This document shows positions 24,526-33,914 of a stretch of 64,000 nucleotides of DNA, in pieces. The notes below the pieces were generated by a model. The model was not told the DNA's origin. It did not search any database and was given only the letters and a program-made list of their open reading frames with translations. The stretch lies in assembly GCF_003268775.1 (NCBI RefSeq), contig NZ_QLSU01000036.1, forward strand, positions 34,352 through 98,351, in the 5' to 3' direction. Source of the stretch: Paraburkholderia unamae. Its GTDB lineage: Bacteria; Pseudomonadota; Gammaproteobacteria; Burkholderiales; Burkholderiaceae. Each line of letters opens with the position of its first letter. The first letter of the stretch is position 1. A program made the translations under genes and the position numbers.

Positions 24526-25542
24526 ATGAAAAGAGTGCCTGTCAATAGCGGTTTCCCCATGATTCGCGGCGCCGTGATGGGCCCCATCATGCGTGCGCTC
24601 GACGCCGCTGATGCGGACTGCGATGCATTGCTGGCCGAGTTCGGGCTGAGCCGCCGGCAGCTTTCCAATCCTTATGAAATCGTGGCACTCGGACGCTACG
24701 TCGGTGCGTTCGAACGCGCGGCAAACGTGCTCGACGAACCGTATCTCGGCCTGCGCCTCGGCTCGGAGTTGCAACTCACCGAATTGGGGCCGGCCGGACT
24801 CGTGTTCATGTCGTCGCCGACGCTCGGTTCCGCAATCCGCAAGTTCACCGACGCGCTCGGCTCCTGGCAGAGCGGGACGGCGGTCGATCTCGTGCGCGAC
24901 AACGAGTGGCCGATGTGGAGCTATCGCATCGCGCATACGCACATCTGGCCGCGCCGCCAGGACGCCGAATACAGCGTCTCGGCGATGTGCCACATGATCC
25001 GCCTCGTGCGCGGCGCGGCGTGGGCGCCCGTGGAGGTGCATTTCGAGCACGCGGCGCCCGCCGACCTCAAGCCCTATATGCGCGTGTTTCGCGTGCCGGT
25101 GCGCTTCCAGCAACCGGCGAGCGGCGTGGTCCTGCATCCGCTGGATCTCGACGCCCCGCTCAAGAGCGCCGACGTGCAGATGGCGCGCATGATGGAACGT
25201 CACGCTACCGACCTCATTTCGCGCGATACGCTCCCACACTCGCTCGTCGACCAGGTGCGCGATCTCGTCACGCGCCGGCTCGCGCGCGAGAAGCTGGTGG
25301 TCGCCGATATCGCCCGCGATCTCGGGCTATCCGACCGCTCGTTGCAGCGTCACCTCGGCGAGGCGGGCACCTCGGTGCGGCAGATCATTCGCGAGGAGCG
25401 CGAGCGCAGCGTGGCCGTGCTGCGCGAGCAGGACGGCATGACCAACGCGGCCGTGGCGCGCGCCGTGGGTTACGCCGACGCCACGGTGCTGTGGCGCGCC
25501 ACGCGCAATTGGGGCCGCACGGGTGTGAAGCGAACGCGCTAG
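24526..25542 (+). CDS. AraC family transcriptional regulator
   Basis: 338 residues. The N-terminal two thirds resemble the arabinose-binding-like domain of OruR/ArgR-type regulators (FMSSPTLGSAIRKF); the C-terminal AraC helix-turn-helix pair is at about 240-330 (VADIARDLGLSDRSLQRHL and NAAVARAVGYADATVLWRA). It is divergent from the amine oxidase operon with a 211-base shared region, so it most likely senses an amine or derived aldehyde and controls that operon and perhaps the permease and porin downstream. Confidence 0.88.
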   Translation: MKRVPVNSGFPMIRGAVMGPIMRALDAADADCDALLAEFGLSRRQLSNPYEIVALGRYVGAFERAANVLDEPYLGLRLGSELQLTELGPAGLVFMSSPTLGSAIRKFTDALGSWQSGTAVDLVRDNEWPMWSYRIAHTHIWPRRQDAEYSVSAMCHMIRLVRGAAWAPVEVHFEHAAPADLKPYMRVFRVPVRFQQPASGVVLHPLDLDAPLKSADVQMARMMERHATDLISRDTLPHSLVDQVRDLVTRRLAREKLVVADIARDLGLSDRSLQRHLGEAGTSVRQIIREERERSVAVLREQDGMTNAAVARAVGYADATVLWRATRNWGRTGVKRTR

Positions 25543-25855
25543 CCAAAACGCGTTGAAAGCTGATTGATATGAAACGGTAAGTCTGTTGGCTGAACAAAGC
25601 ACGTATTTCCCGTTCACGCATTTGATCAGGATGCCGAAGGTAATATCGACCGTTTGACGGCATTCAGTGAAAACCCGCTCCCGGCCTGGCGCAATTTATC
25701 GAAAATTTGGCGCGTTGCGCCAGGTCGGCAAATTTATTAGCTGCCTAACATGCGCTCAAATCGAATCGGGAAATTCGATACGTCGAGCGCCACAGGCACG
25801 CGATTGTTCATCGTGTCGCATGGCGAATCCAGGACAGACACCAACAGAGGCAACG
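25543..25855. other. Leader region of the permease gene
   Basis: No gene seen. It carries the 10-bp inverted repeat at 25685-25724, AT-rich stretches around 25694-25706 and 25730-25740, and the GAGG ribosome site before 25856. Confidence 0.5.
25685..25724. promoter_or_regulatory. Inverted repeat upstream of the APC permease
   Basis: CCTGGCGCAA (25685-25694) and TTGCGCCAGG (25715-25724) are perfect inverted repeats with a 20-base AT-rich spacer, which itself ends in another TTGGCGC. Spacing of about three helical turns between arm centres fits an operator bound by a dimer, or a long mRNA stem. Confidence 0.5.
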
Positions 25856-27331
25856 ATGAACGAACCGTATTCTCCCACTCACCTGGCCGCCGGCGCTCCC
25901 GCAGCGCAGCCGGCAGGCGAGTCCGCCGTGGCGTCGAACCGAAGCCTCCTCGGGCTTTGGCAGATCGTCTTTCTCGTCATCTCGGCGGCCGCGCCGCTCA
26001 CCGGCATGCTGGGCGCCGTGCCGCCCGCCATCAGCCTCGGCAACGGCGCGGGCATTCCGGGTGCGTTCGTGCTGGCGGGCGCCGTGCTGCTCGTGTTCAG
26101 CGTCGGCTTCGCTTCGATGAGCCGTCACATCGTGCGTGCAGGCGCGTTCTATGCGTACATCACCGCGGGCTTCGGGCGTCCCGCCGGCATGGCCGGCGCG
26201 CTCGTCGCGCTGCTCTCGTACACGAGCATCCAGATCGCGCTGTATGGCCTGTTCGGCTTCTTCTGCACCGTGGTGCTCGGGCCGCTCGTGCATGCCGCCG
26301 TGCCCTGGTATGTGTGGTCGTTTGCGTGCCTCGTGATCGTGCAGTTCACGGGCCTGCGCGGCATCGACCTGAATAGCCGCCTGCTCGGCGTGCTCATGTG
26401 TCTCGAACTCGGCATCCTGCTGCTGCTGAGCCTTGCGATCGTGATTCACCACGGCGGCCCGGACGGCCTCACGCTCGCGCCGTTCGCGCCGCGTCATGTG
26501 TTCAGCGGCCACCTGGGTATCGCCGCGATGTTCGCGCTCGCGTCCTTCATCGGCTTCGAGGCCACGGCGATCTACGGCAAGGAGTGCCGCGACCCGAAAG
26601 TGACGGTGCCGCGCGCCACCTACGTGTCGGTCACGCTCATTCTCGTGTTCTTTGCGTTCGTCACGTGGGCCATCGTTTGCGCCTATGGCATCGACAACGT
26701 CACGGAAGTGGCGACGAAGCAACCCGGCGACTTCTGGTTCATCCAGTCGACCAAGTACCTGGGCGGCGCCATGACCACGACCATGAGCTTCCTGCTGCTC
26801 TCCAGCATTTTCGCGAGCCTGCTGTCGTTCCACAACACGATCGTGCGCTACATCCACGCACTCTCGGGCGAGGGCATCCTGCCGGCCGTGCTGGACCGCC
26901 TGCATCCGAAGTACGGTTCGCCGTATCTCGCGAGCTATCTGCAAACGCTCTCGGTGGCCGTGCCGCTCGGCGTGTTCGTGGCCGCGAACAGCGATCCGTT
27001 CAATATCGTGTTCAGCTGCACCTCGGCGCTCGGCACCATCGGTATCGTCATGTTGCAAGCGCTCACGAGCTTTTCGGTGGTGGCGTTCTTCCGCGCCACG
27101 AAAAAGGACACGCGGCTCTGGCATGCGCTGCTCGCGCCGGTGCTGGGCGGCGTCGGTCTGCTTGCGATCGGCATCGTGCTGATCGGCAATCTCGACGCGC
27201 TCTCGGGCTCCGATAGCCCCGTCGTGCGCTCGTTCCCCTGGATCGTGCTCGCCGTGGCGTTGTTCGGCGTGGCGATCGCCTTCGTGCTCAAGCGCTCGCG
27301 TCCGGATATCTACGCGCGATTCGGCCAGTAG
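25856..27331 (+). CDS. APC family amino acid/amine permease
   Basis: 491 residues from ATG 25856 (GAGG upstream). About twelve membrane segments are visible; the first (IVFLVISAAAPLTGMLGAVPPAISLGNGAG region) and the FIGFEATAIYGKECRDP signature are typical of amino acid-polyamine-organocation transporters. Following an amine oxidase regulator, it probably imports the aromatic amine or amino acid that feeds the cluster. Substrate is inferred from context. Confidence 0.9.
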   Translation: MNEPYSPTHLAAGAPAAQPAGESAVASNRSLLGLWQIVFLVISAAAPLTGMLGAVPPAISLGNGAGIPGAFVLAGAVLLVFSVGFASMSRHIVRAGAFYAYITAGFGRPAGMAGALVALLSYTSIQIALYGLFGFFCTVVLGPLVHAAVPWYVWSFACLVIVQFTGLRGIDLNSRLLGVLMCLELGILLLLSLAIVIHHGGPDGLTLAPFAPRHVFSGHLGIAAMFALASFIGFEATAIYGKECRDPKVTVPRATYVSVTLILVFFAFVTWAIVCAYGIDNVTEVATKQPGDFWFIQSTKYLGGAMTTTMSFLLLSSIFASLLSFHNTIVRYIHALSGEGILPAVLDRLHPKYGSPYLASYLQTLSVAVPLGVFVAANSDPFNIVFSCTSALGTIGIVMLQALTSFSVVAFFRATKKDTRLWHALLAPVLGGVGLLAIGIVLIGNLDALSGSDSPVVRSFPWIVLAVALFGVAIAFVLKRSRPDIYARFGQ

Positions 27332-27495
27332 CGCGGCCAGTAGCGTCGCGCTTCACACCGCGCACACGCTTCACGCGCCTCACGCAGTTCCCGCAAGACC
27401 CTGATCGGGCGGCGCGCGCCTCGCGCGCCGCGCTCCGGTCGCGCGCGCGACGAGCTTCGCGGCGCGGCCCATCTCTCTTCGAACAAGACAACGAT

Positions 27496-28710
27496 ATGGC
27501 AACGCAATTCGTCAAGCGCACGGCGCTGGCGCTGGCTTCGTGCGCCCTTGCGACTGGCGCGCACGCACAATCTTCGGTCACGCTCTACGGCACGATGGAC
27601 GTGGGTCTCGTCTACACGAACAACCAGCAGGTCACGCATGCCGACGGCAGCACGAGCGGCCACGCGAACTGGCAACTGGGCGGCGGCAATCTCGTGCCTT
27701 CGCGCTGGGGCCTCACGGGCAGCGAGGACATCGGCGACGGCACCACGGTCAATTTCACGCTGGAAAACAGCTTCTTTTCGCAGAACGGCGCGCTGCTGCA
27801 AGGCGGCACGCTCTTTAACCGCAACGCCTGGGTGGGCGTGGCAAACACCCGCTTCGGCACGCTCACGCTCGGGCGCCAGTACGACCCGTTCTCGGACGAC
27901 CTCGGCGCCTATGCGTCGAGCAACAACTGGGCGACGCTCTACGGCTCGCATTTCGGCGACGTGGACAACCTCAACGAAGCGTTCAACTTCAACAATTCGG
28001 TCAAGTACGTGAGTCCGAGCTTTGGCGGCTTCACGATCGGCGGCCTGTTCAGCTTTGGCGGCGTGGCGGGGAACTTCTCGCAAAATCGCGGCTGGTCGGT
28101 GGCGGCGAACTATGCGAACGGGCCGCTTTCGCTTTCGGCGGGCTACCTGGAATTGCGCAATCCGTTGCAGGCGGCGCTCGGCGGGGAGAGCGGCTATATC
28201 GGCGACTTCAGTTGCAGCAATCCATCTGCATCGTACTGCGAACTACAGAACGCGCAGCGCGTGAATATCTTCGGCGCGGGCGGCTCGTACGCATTCGACA
28301 AGGTGTCGGTCGCGCTCAGCTACACGCACACGCGCCTTTCGCATAGCCTGTATTTCGCCGATGCGGCGCGGCCGCAAGGCGCGGACATCTCCTTTGACAT
28401 CGCCGAGCTGAACACGTCGTGGCAATACTCGCCGGCGCTGCAATTCGGTTTCGCCTATATCTTCAACGACGCGCATCCGGACGGCGCATCGTCCACGCGG
28501 CTGCATCAGATCAACCTCGGCGCCGTGTACAGCCTCTCCAAGCGCACGGCGGTCTATGCGGTGGCGATCGGGCAGAAGTCGTCGGGAGCGGGGCTCGGCA
28601 TCGATCCGGCGAACGGCGCGACGCAGAACCTCGCGCAGATTCCGAACCTCGTGAACTCGGACAGCGACAAGCAAATCGCGGTGGTCGCGGGCATCCGCCA
28701 TAACTTCTGA
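27496..28710 (+). CDS. Outer membrane porin, OmpC family
   Basis: 404 residues. A signal peptide (TALALASCALATGAHA, cleaved before QSS) is followed by SSVTLYGTMDVGLVY, the first strand of Burkholderiales trimeric porins, and the protein ends in GIRHNF with terminal Phe for BAM recognition. It lies 164 bases after the permease and may open the outer membrane for the same substrates. Two Cys in SCSNPSASYC may form a disulphide in an external loop. Confidence 0.93.
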   Translation: MATQFVKRTALALASCALATGAHAQSSVTLYGTMDVGLVYTNNQQVTHADGSTSGHANWQLGGGNLVPSRWGLTGSEDIGDGTTVNFTLENSFFSQNGALLQGGTLFNRNAWVGVANTRFGTLTLGRQYDPFSDDLGAYASSNNWATLYGSHFGDVDNLNEAFNFNNSVKYVSPSFGGFTIGGLFSFGGVAGNFSQNRGWSVAANYANGPLSLSAGYLELRNPLQAALGGESGYIGDFSCSNPSASYCELQNAQRVNIFGAGGSYAFDKVSVALSYTHTRLSHSLYFADAARPQGADISFDIAELNTSWQYSPALQFGFAYIFNDAHPDGASSTRLHQINLGAVYSLSKRTAVYAVAIGQKSSGAGLGIDPANGATQNLAQIPNLVNSDSDKQIAVVAGIRHNF

Positions 28711-28747
28711 GCCAATGGGCGCGCCAGGGCAGGGGGCATGACGCAGC

Positions 28748-28789
28748 GCGGCAAGACCGGCGCGGCAAGACCTGTGCGGCAAGACCTGT
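28748..28789 (+). repeat. Three tandem 14-bp repeats
   Basis: Units GCGGCAAGACCGGC, GCGGCAAGACCTGT and GCGGCAAGACCTGT lie head to tail between the porin stop and lutA. A partial fourth copy follows (GCG-ACCTG). Confidence 0.85.
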
Positions 28790-28873
28790 GCGACCTGAGC
28801 TGTACACGCTGGCGGAGCGCTTGCGCCGTTCGGCAGTAGAATGTTCAGGTCCGCTTTTCGCGTGAGCCCGAGC

Positions 28874-29617
28874 ATGAAAGTCGCTCTCTTCGTTCCCTGC
28901 TTCATCGACGCGTTCTACCCCGAAGTCGGGATCGCGACGCTCGAACTGCTGGAGCGCTTCGGCTGCGAGGTCGACTATCCGCTCGAGCAGACCTGCTGCG
29001 GTCAGCCCATGGCCAACAGCGGCGCGCAGGCCGAGGCGGCCGGCGCGGAGCGCGTGTACGCGCGCGCGTTCGCGGGCTATGACTATGTCGTCGGGCCTTC
29101 CGCGAGCTGCGTGAATCACGTGCGCGATCACTTCAACGCGATCGAGCAGACCGACGAAGTGCGCAAGGTTCGCGAGAGCACGTACGAGCTGGTCGAATTC
29201 CTCCACGACGTGCTCGGCGCGCGCGATTTCCCGTGGGCCGAGTTCCCCTGGCGAGTCGGTCTGCACAACAGTTGCAGCGCGCTGCGCCATTTGCACGAAG
29301 CATCCATCTCCGAGGTGGCCGGTCCGGCCTTTTCGAAGCCGCTTGCGCTGCTCGAACATGTGAAGGGCATCGAGTTCGTGAAGCCCGCGCGACCCGACGA
29401 ATGCTGTGGTTTTGGCGGCACGTTCGCGGTGACCGAGGAAGCGGTTTCGGTGCGCATGGGCCAGGACAAGGTCGTCGATCACGTGAGCGCGGGCGCGCAG
29501 TACATCGTTTCCGCGGACATGTCCTGCCTCATGCACCAGCAGGGCTGCGCCGAACGGATGAACGCGGAGATCCGCTTCATCCACATCGCGCAGGTTCTCA
29601 ACGGAGCGCGCGAATGA
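28874..29617 (+). CDS. lutA: L-lactate utilisation Fe-S protein LutA/LldE
   Basis: 247 residues from ATG 28874. Two cysteine-rich CCG motifs, TCCGQPMANSG near residue 40 and ECCGFGGTFAV near 176, define the family of Fe-S subunits used in lactate and heterodisulphide-type redox enzymes. With LutB and LutC it oxidises L-lactate to pyruvate at the inner face of the membrane. It overlaps lutB by four bases (ATGA). Confidence 0.93.
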   Translation: MKVALFVPCFIDAFYPEVGIATLELLERFGCEVDYPLEQTCCGQPMANSGAQAEAAGAERVYARAFAGYDYVVGPSASCVNHVRDHFNAIEQTDEVRKVRESTYELVEFLHDVLGARDFPWAEFPWRVGLHNSCSALRHLHEASISEVAGPAFSKPLALLEHVKGIEFVKPARPDECCGFGGTFAVTEEAVSVRMGQDKVVDHVSAGAQYIVSADMSCLMHQQGCAERMNAEIRFIHIAQVLNGARE

Positions 29618-31008
29618 AGCGCATCGAACACGCCAGGCTCGCCGGAGCGTTTCTCTCGCGGCCCGAGCACGTGGCCTTCCACGACAAGCGGCTCTGGGAC
29701 CTGCGCACGAAGCGCGATGCGCAGGCCCACGCGATTCCCGAATGGGAAACACTGCGCACGCTCGCCTCGCAGATCAAGGCGCACACGCTCTCGCATCTCG
29801 CCGACTATCTCGACCAGTTCACGCGCACGGCGGCGGCCAACGGCGTGCAGGTGCATTTCGCCGATACGGCCGAGGAGCACAACGAAACCGTCTACCGCAT
29901 TCTGAGCGAGCGCGGCATGACGGCGCTCGTGAAGAGCAAGTCGATGCTCACCGACGAGTGCGAGATGCGCCCGTACCTGGAGTCGCGCGGCATCTCGGTC
30001 ATGGAGACGGATCTCGGCGAGCGCATCCAGCAACTCGACCGGCAGCCGCCCAGCCATATCGTCGTGCCGGCCGTTCACAAGCTGCGCGACGACGTGGCCG
30101 AAGTGTTCGGCCGCACCATCGGCACCGACCCGCACAACAACGACATTCACTATCTGGCCGAAAGCCAGCGCATGAATACGCGGCCCTGGTTCGTGCGCGA
30201 GAAAACAGCGGGCATGACCGGCTGCAACTTCGCGGTGGCCGAAACGGGCACCGTGGTCGTGTGCACCAACGAAGGCAACGCGGACCTCTCCGCGAACGTG
30301 CCGCCGCTGCATATCGTGTCGATGGGCATCGAGAAGCTGATACCGCGCCTGTCCGACCTCGGCGTGTTCATCCGCATGCTCTCGCGCAGCGCGCTCGGCT
30401 CGCCCATCACGCAATACACCTCGCATTTCCGCGCGCCGCGCCCGGGCGCGGAGATGCACTTCGTGCTCGTCGACAACGGGCGCAGCGCGCGCCTGGCCAT
30501 GCCGGAGTTCTGGTACTCGCTCAAATGCATCCGCTGCGGCGCGTGCATGAACACCTGCCCCGTGTACCGCCGCAGCGGCGGCCTTTCGTACGGCAGCACC
30601 TATGCGGGGCCCATCGGCGCGATCATCAATCCCACTTTCGATCTCAAGCGCTTCAGTGCGCTGCCGTTCGCCTCGACGCTCAACGGCAGTTGCACGAACG
30701 TCTGCCCGGTGAAGATCAACATTCACGAGCAGATTTACCAGTGGCGCCAGGTGATCGCGGCGCAGCACGAGTTGCCGTTCGTGAAACAGGAAGTGCTGAA
30801 GATGGCCGGGCGATTGCTCGGCAGTCCGACGCTTTATCGCGGCGCCGTCTCGTCGCTCGAAGGCGCGTTGCGGCGCCTGCCCAACTTCATGCTCTATAAC
30901 CCGCTCAATATCTGGGGCAAGCAGCGCGAGCTGCCGCACGTGCCGCGCACGACGTTCCACGCGTGGTACCGGAAGAACCGCAAGGGAGGCGGCAATGGCG
31001 GATCGTGA
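29614..31008 (+). CDS. lutB: L-lactate utilisation Fe-S protein LutB/LldF
   Basis: 464 residues. The N-terminal LUD domain contains GCNFAVAETGTVV; two 4Fe-4S motifs follow, CIRCGACMNTCPVYR near residue 307 and CTNVCPVKIN near 362. It is the electron-transfer core of the lactate dehydrogenase complex. Start ATG 29614 lies in the lutA stop, and its end overlaps lutC by 14 bases. Confidence 0.94.
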   Translation: MKRIEHARLAGAFLSRPEHVAFHDKRLWDLRTKRDAQAHAIPEWETLRTLASQIKAHTLSHLADYLDQFTRTAAANGVQVHFADTAEEHNETVYRILSERGMTALVKSKSMLTDECEMRPYLESRGISVMETDLGERIQQLDRQPPSHIVVPAVHKLRDDVAEVFGRTIGTDPHNNDIHYLAESQRMNTRPWFVREKTAGMTGCNFAVAETGTVVVCTNEGNADLSANVPPLHIVSMGIEKLIPRLSDLGVFIRMLSRSALGSPITQYTSHFRAPRPGAEMHFVLVDNGRSARLAMPEFWYSLKCIRCGACMNTCPVYRRSGGLSYGSTYAGPIGAIINPTFDLKRFSALPFASTLNGSCTNVCPVKINIHEQIYQWRQVIAAQHELPFVKQEVLKMAGRLLGSPTLYRGAVSSLEGALRRLPNFMLYNPLNIWGKQRELPHVPRTTFHAWYRKNRKGGGNGGS

Positions 31009-31582
31009 AGCCTTTCTCGCGCGTGTGCGCGCCGCGCAGCCTGCCCATGAGCCGTTGCCGGAAGTGCCGCTTTTCGAAGCGCCGCCGGGCGACCTGCGCG
31101 AGCGCTTTTGTGCGGCGCTCAAGCTGATGGGCGGCGGCGAGGTGGAGGTGCGCGCAGCGGACGACGTTCGCGCGCTCATCTTGCGGCGCTTCGGCAGCGA
31201 GGCGCGCATCGCCTCGGCCACACCCGAGGTGCAGGGCACGCGCGACTTCAACGCGGCCACGAAGCCGGCTTCGCTCGAAGACGTCGACGTGGGCGTGGTG
31301 CGCGCGCGCTTCGGCGTGGCGGAAACGGGTTCGGTGTGGCTCAGCGAGCGCGAGTACGTGGTGAACGCGCTCGGCTATATCGTGCAGCATCTCGTGGTGC
31401 TGCTCGATCCCGCGCGTCTGGTGGCGGGGTTGCAGGACGCCTACCGGCGCGAGGATTTTCGCGGCGCGCGCTATGCGGCGCTCGTCACGGGCCCCTCGGC
31501 TACGGCCGACATCGAGGGCGTGCTGATCCAGGGCGCACAAGGGGTGAGATCGTTGACGGTGGTCTGGTTGCCGCCATCGTGA
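30995..31582 (+). CDS. lutC: L-lactate utilisation protein LutC/LldG
   Basis: 195 residues, a single LUD domain with RFGVAETGSVWLSE and the end GVRSLTVVWLPPS; ALVTGPSATADIEGVLIQGAQG is the family signature near the C-terminus. Third subunit of the lactate oxidation complex, translationally coupled to lutB. No lactate permease is adjacent; the next gene is an antiporter 19 bases downstream. Confidence 0.92.
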   Translation: MADREAFLARVRAAQPAHEPLPEVPLFEAPPGDLRERFCAALKLMGGGEVEVRAADDVRALILRRFGSEARIASATPEVQGTRDFNAATKPASLEDVDVGVVRARFGVAETGSVWLSEREYVVNALGYIVQHLVVLLDPARLVAGLQDAYRREDFRGARYAALVTGPSATADIEGVLIQGAQGVRSLTVVWLPPS

Positions 31583-31601
31583 CGGCGGCGCGCGACACAC
31601 A

Positions 31602-33914
31602 ATGGTCATCCACGTCCTTCTCCTGAGCGGTTTTCTGCTGGCGAGCATCGCGCTCGTTCAGGCGGTGAGCCTGCGCTGGTCGATTTCCGAATCGGTCCTC
31701 CTCGCCGCGTGGGGCTTCACGCTCGGCGGCGTTTATCTCGTGAGCGGCGAGGCCTGGCCCGCGCTCGCCGAAAGCTTCGTGACCCCGGCGCTCGCGCCGC
31801 GGCTGCCGCCCGAAGCGTACCTCTGGATCTTTTTGCCGCCGCTGCTCTTTCAGGCCGCGCTCAGCGTGAACGTGCGCGAGATGCTGGGCGACGCCGCGCC
31901 CATCCTGCTGCTCGCGGTGGTGGCCGTGTTCGTCGCGACCGGCATGGTGGGCGGCGCGATCCGGCTCACGGGCCTCGGGCCGCTCGCCGACGGCCTCTTG
32001 CTCGGCGCGATGATCGCGACGACCGATCCCTCCGCCGTGCTCGCCGTGTTCCGCGAAGTGGGCGCGCCCGAGCGCCTCGTGCGCCTCGTCGAAGGGGAGA
32101 GCCTGCTCAACGACGCCGCGGCCATCGCCATTGCGAGCGTGCTGATCGCCGCCATCACCGGCGACGCCGCCAATGTCTCGGCCACGGCCGCGCTGCGCTC
32201 GCTCGGCATCGCACTGGGCGGCGGCCTCCTGGTCGGCGCGCTCGCGGGCCGCGCGTTCGCGTGGCTCATTCCGTTGCTGGGCGGCGAGGGCAAGGCCGAG
32301 ATATCGCTGAGCTTCGCGCTGCCGTATCCGCTTTATCTGTTCGCCGATCAGATGCTGCATGTCTCGGGCGTGGTGTCCGTGGTCGCCGCCGGGCTCGTGA
32401 TCAGCGGGCTGGGCCGCACGCGTCTGTCGCCGGTGAACTGGCAGCATCTGCAACTGATCTGGGAACAGATCGCGGCCATGGCGGGCGCGGCCATCTTTTT
32501 GCTGGCCGCCATGCAGATTCCCGCCACGCTGCGCGACGCGCACTGGGTCGATCTCATCGCGCTCGCCGTGGTGGTGGTCGCGGCGCTCGCCGCACGCCTC
32601 GTCGTGGTGTTCGGCATGTTGCCGCTGCTGAGCCGCTTGCGCCTCACTGAGCCCGTGAGCGCCGCCTACAAGCTCGTGATCGCGTGGGGCGGGTTGCGCG
32701 GGGCGGTCACGCTCGTGCTCGCGCTCGGCCTGGCACAAGACACGGCGCTGCCCGAGTCCACGCGCCGCTTCGTCGCGATTCTCGCGACCGGCTTCGTGCT
32801 GGTGAGCCTGATCGTCAACGGCACATCGCTCAAGCTGCTGATCCGGCGTTTGCATCTCGATCTGCTCTCGCCCCAGGAGCAGGCGCTGCAACAGAAGGCG
32901 GTGCAGCTTTCGGCAATCGGCGTGTCCGCGCGCGTGCACATGGCCGCGCGCACGTTCCATATACCCGAGGCGATCGCCGACCAGGCGTGCAGCACCTACC
33001 GCCATAGCATCGACATCGGCGCGACGGCGTTCGATATCGAAGCGGCGCTCACCGAGCGCGAACGGCTCGTGATCGGCCTCGTCACGCTCTCGGCCAAGGA
33101 GCGCGACATGATTCCGCAGTATGGCAGCGGGATCATCACGATCCGCAATCTCGATGCGATGATGCGCAACACCGACGCCATGGTCGAAGAGGCGCGCACG
33201 GGCGGACGCATCGGCTATCAGCGGGCGGCGGCGAAGATCCTCGCGGATACGCCGGGCATGCGCGTCGCGCGCTTCCTGTACCGTTGGCTGCGCATCCGGC
33301 AACCGTACGGCGATGCGCTGGCCGATCGTTTCGAACTCCTGATGTGTCGCCGCGTGGTGCTGCATCAGCTGATCGTGTTCAACGACACGAGCCTCACGCC
33401 GCTGCTGGGCGAGCGGCTCGCCCACCTGCTCAAGGCGATCCTCAAGGCGCGTATCGAGGCGGCCGAGCGGGGCCTGGAGGAAGTGCGCGAGTGCTTTGGC
33501 CGCGCCGCCGACGTGCTGGAGCGCCGCATGCTGTTGCTCTACGCGCTGCGCGAAGGGCGCGAGCGCGTGGCGGCGATGTACGAGGACCGGTCGATTTCGA
33601 AGGAGATCTACGACGCGATCCGCCGCGAGCTGGACGTGGCGTGGAAGCTCGCGGTGCCGAGGGCGCATCCGGACATCGTGCCGAGCGAAACCGACTCCCA
33701 TGCGATTCACGAGCGCATCGACGCGGCGATCGCGCGCGGCGCGCAAAACGCCACGCACGATGCAGCTAAGGACGCAACTGAGGACGCAACTGAGGACGCC
33801 GCAAACGACGCTCCGACGGATGCCGCGAAAGCCGCCGGAAGCGATGCCCCGCAATACGCCACGTCGCCGGAGGAGAGCGCTGCCGACGCGGCGGAGCGGA
33901 GATCGTCGTCATGA
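31602..33914 (+). CDS. Na+/H+ antiporter, CPA1 (NhaP) type
   Basis: 770 residues. About twelve membrane segments occupy residues 1-410, with the ion-site motif ATTDPSAVLAVF and GESLLNDAAAIAIASV. A long cytoplasmic domain (about 420-700) follows, as in plant SOS1-like and some bacterial NhaP relatives. The last 50 residues are Ala/Asp/Thr-rich low complexity, encoded partly by 12-bp DNA repeats. It exchanges Na+ or K+ for H+. The start lies 19 bases after lutC, so it may be co-transcribed, and its stop overlaps the next gene by four bases. Confidence 0.9.
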   Translation: MVIHVLLLSGFLLASIALVQAVSLRWSISESVLLAAWGFTLGGVYLVSGEAWPALAESFVTPALAPRLPPEAYLWIFLPPLLFQAALSVNVREMLGDAAPILLLAVVAVFVATGMVGGAIRLTGLGPLADGLLLGAMIATTDPSAVLAVFREVGAPERLVRLVEGESLLNDAAAIAIASVLIAAITGDAANVSATAALRSLGIALGGGLLVGALAGRAFAWLIPLLGGEGKAEISLSFALPYPLYLFADQMLHVSGVVSVVAAGLVISGLGRTRLSPVNWQHLQLIWEQIAAMAGAAIFLLAAMQIPATLRDAHWVDLIALAVVVVAALAARLVVVFGMLPLLSRLRLTEPVSAAYKLVIAWGGLRGAVTLVLALGLAQDTALPESTRRFVAILATGFVLVSLIVNGTSLKLLIRRLHLDLLSPQEQALQQKAVQLSAIGVSARVHMAARTFHIPEAIADQACSTYRHSIDIGATAFDIEAALTERERLVIGLVTLSAKERDMIPQYGSGIITIRNLDAMMRNTDAMVEEARTGGRIGYQRAAAKILADTPGMRVARFLYRWLRIRQPYGDALADRFELLMCRRVVLHQLIVFNDTSLTPLLGERLAHLLKAILKARIEAAERGLEEVRECFGRAADVLERRMLLLYALREGRERVAAMYEDRSISKEIYDAIRRELDVAWKLAVPRAHPDIVPSETDSHAIHERIDAAIARGAQNATHDAAKDATEDATEDAANDAPTDAAKAAGSDAPQYATSPEESAADAAERRSSS
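33771..33800 (+). repeat. 12-bp tandem repeat in the antiporter tail
   Basis: GACGCAACTGAG occurs twice and a third partial copy follows, encoding repeated DATE units at the protein C-terminus. Copy number may vary by slippage without frameshift. Confidence 0.75.

Noticed and set aside
31500..33854. Leftward open frame of 784 codons over the antiporter
   Set aside because: Antisense to a gene with clear membrane segments and ion-site motifs.
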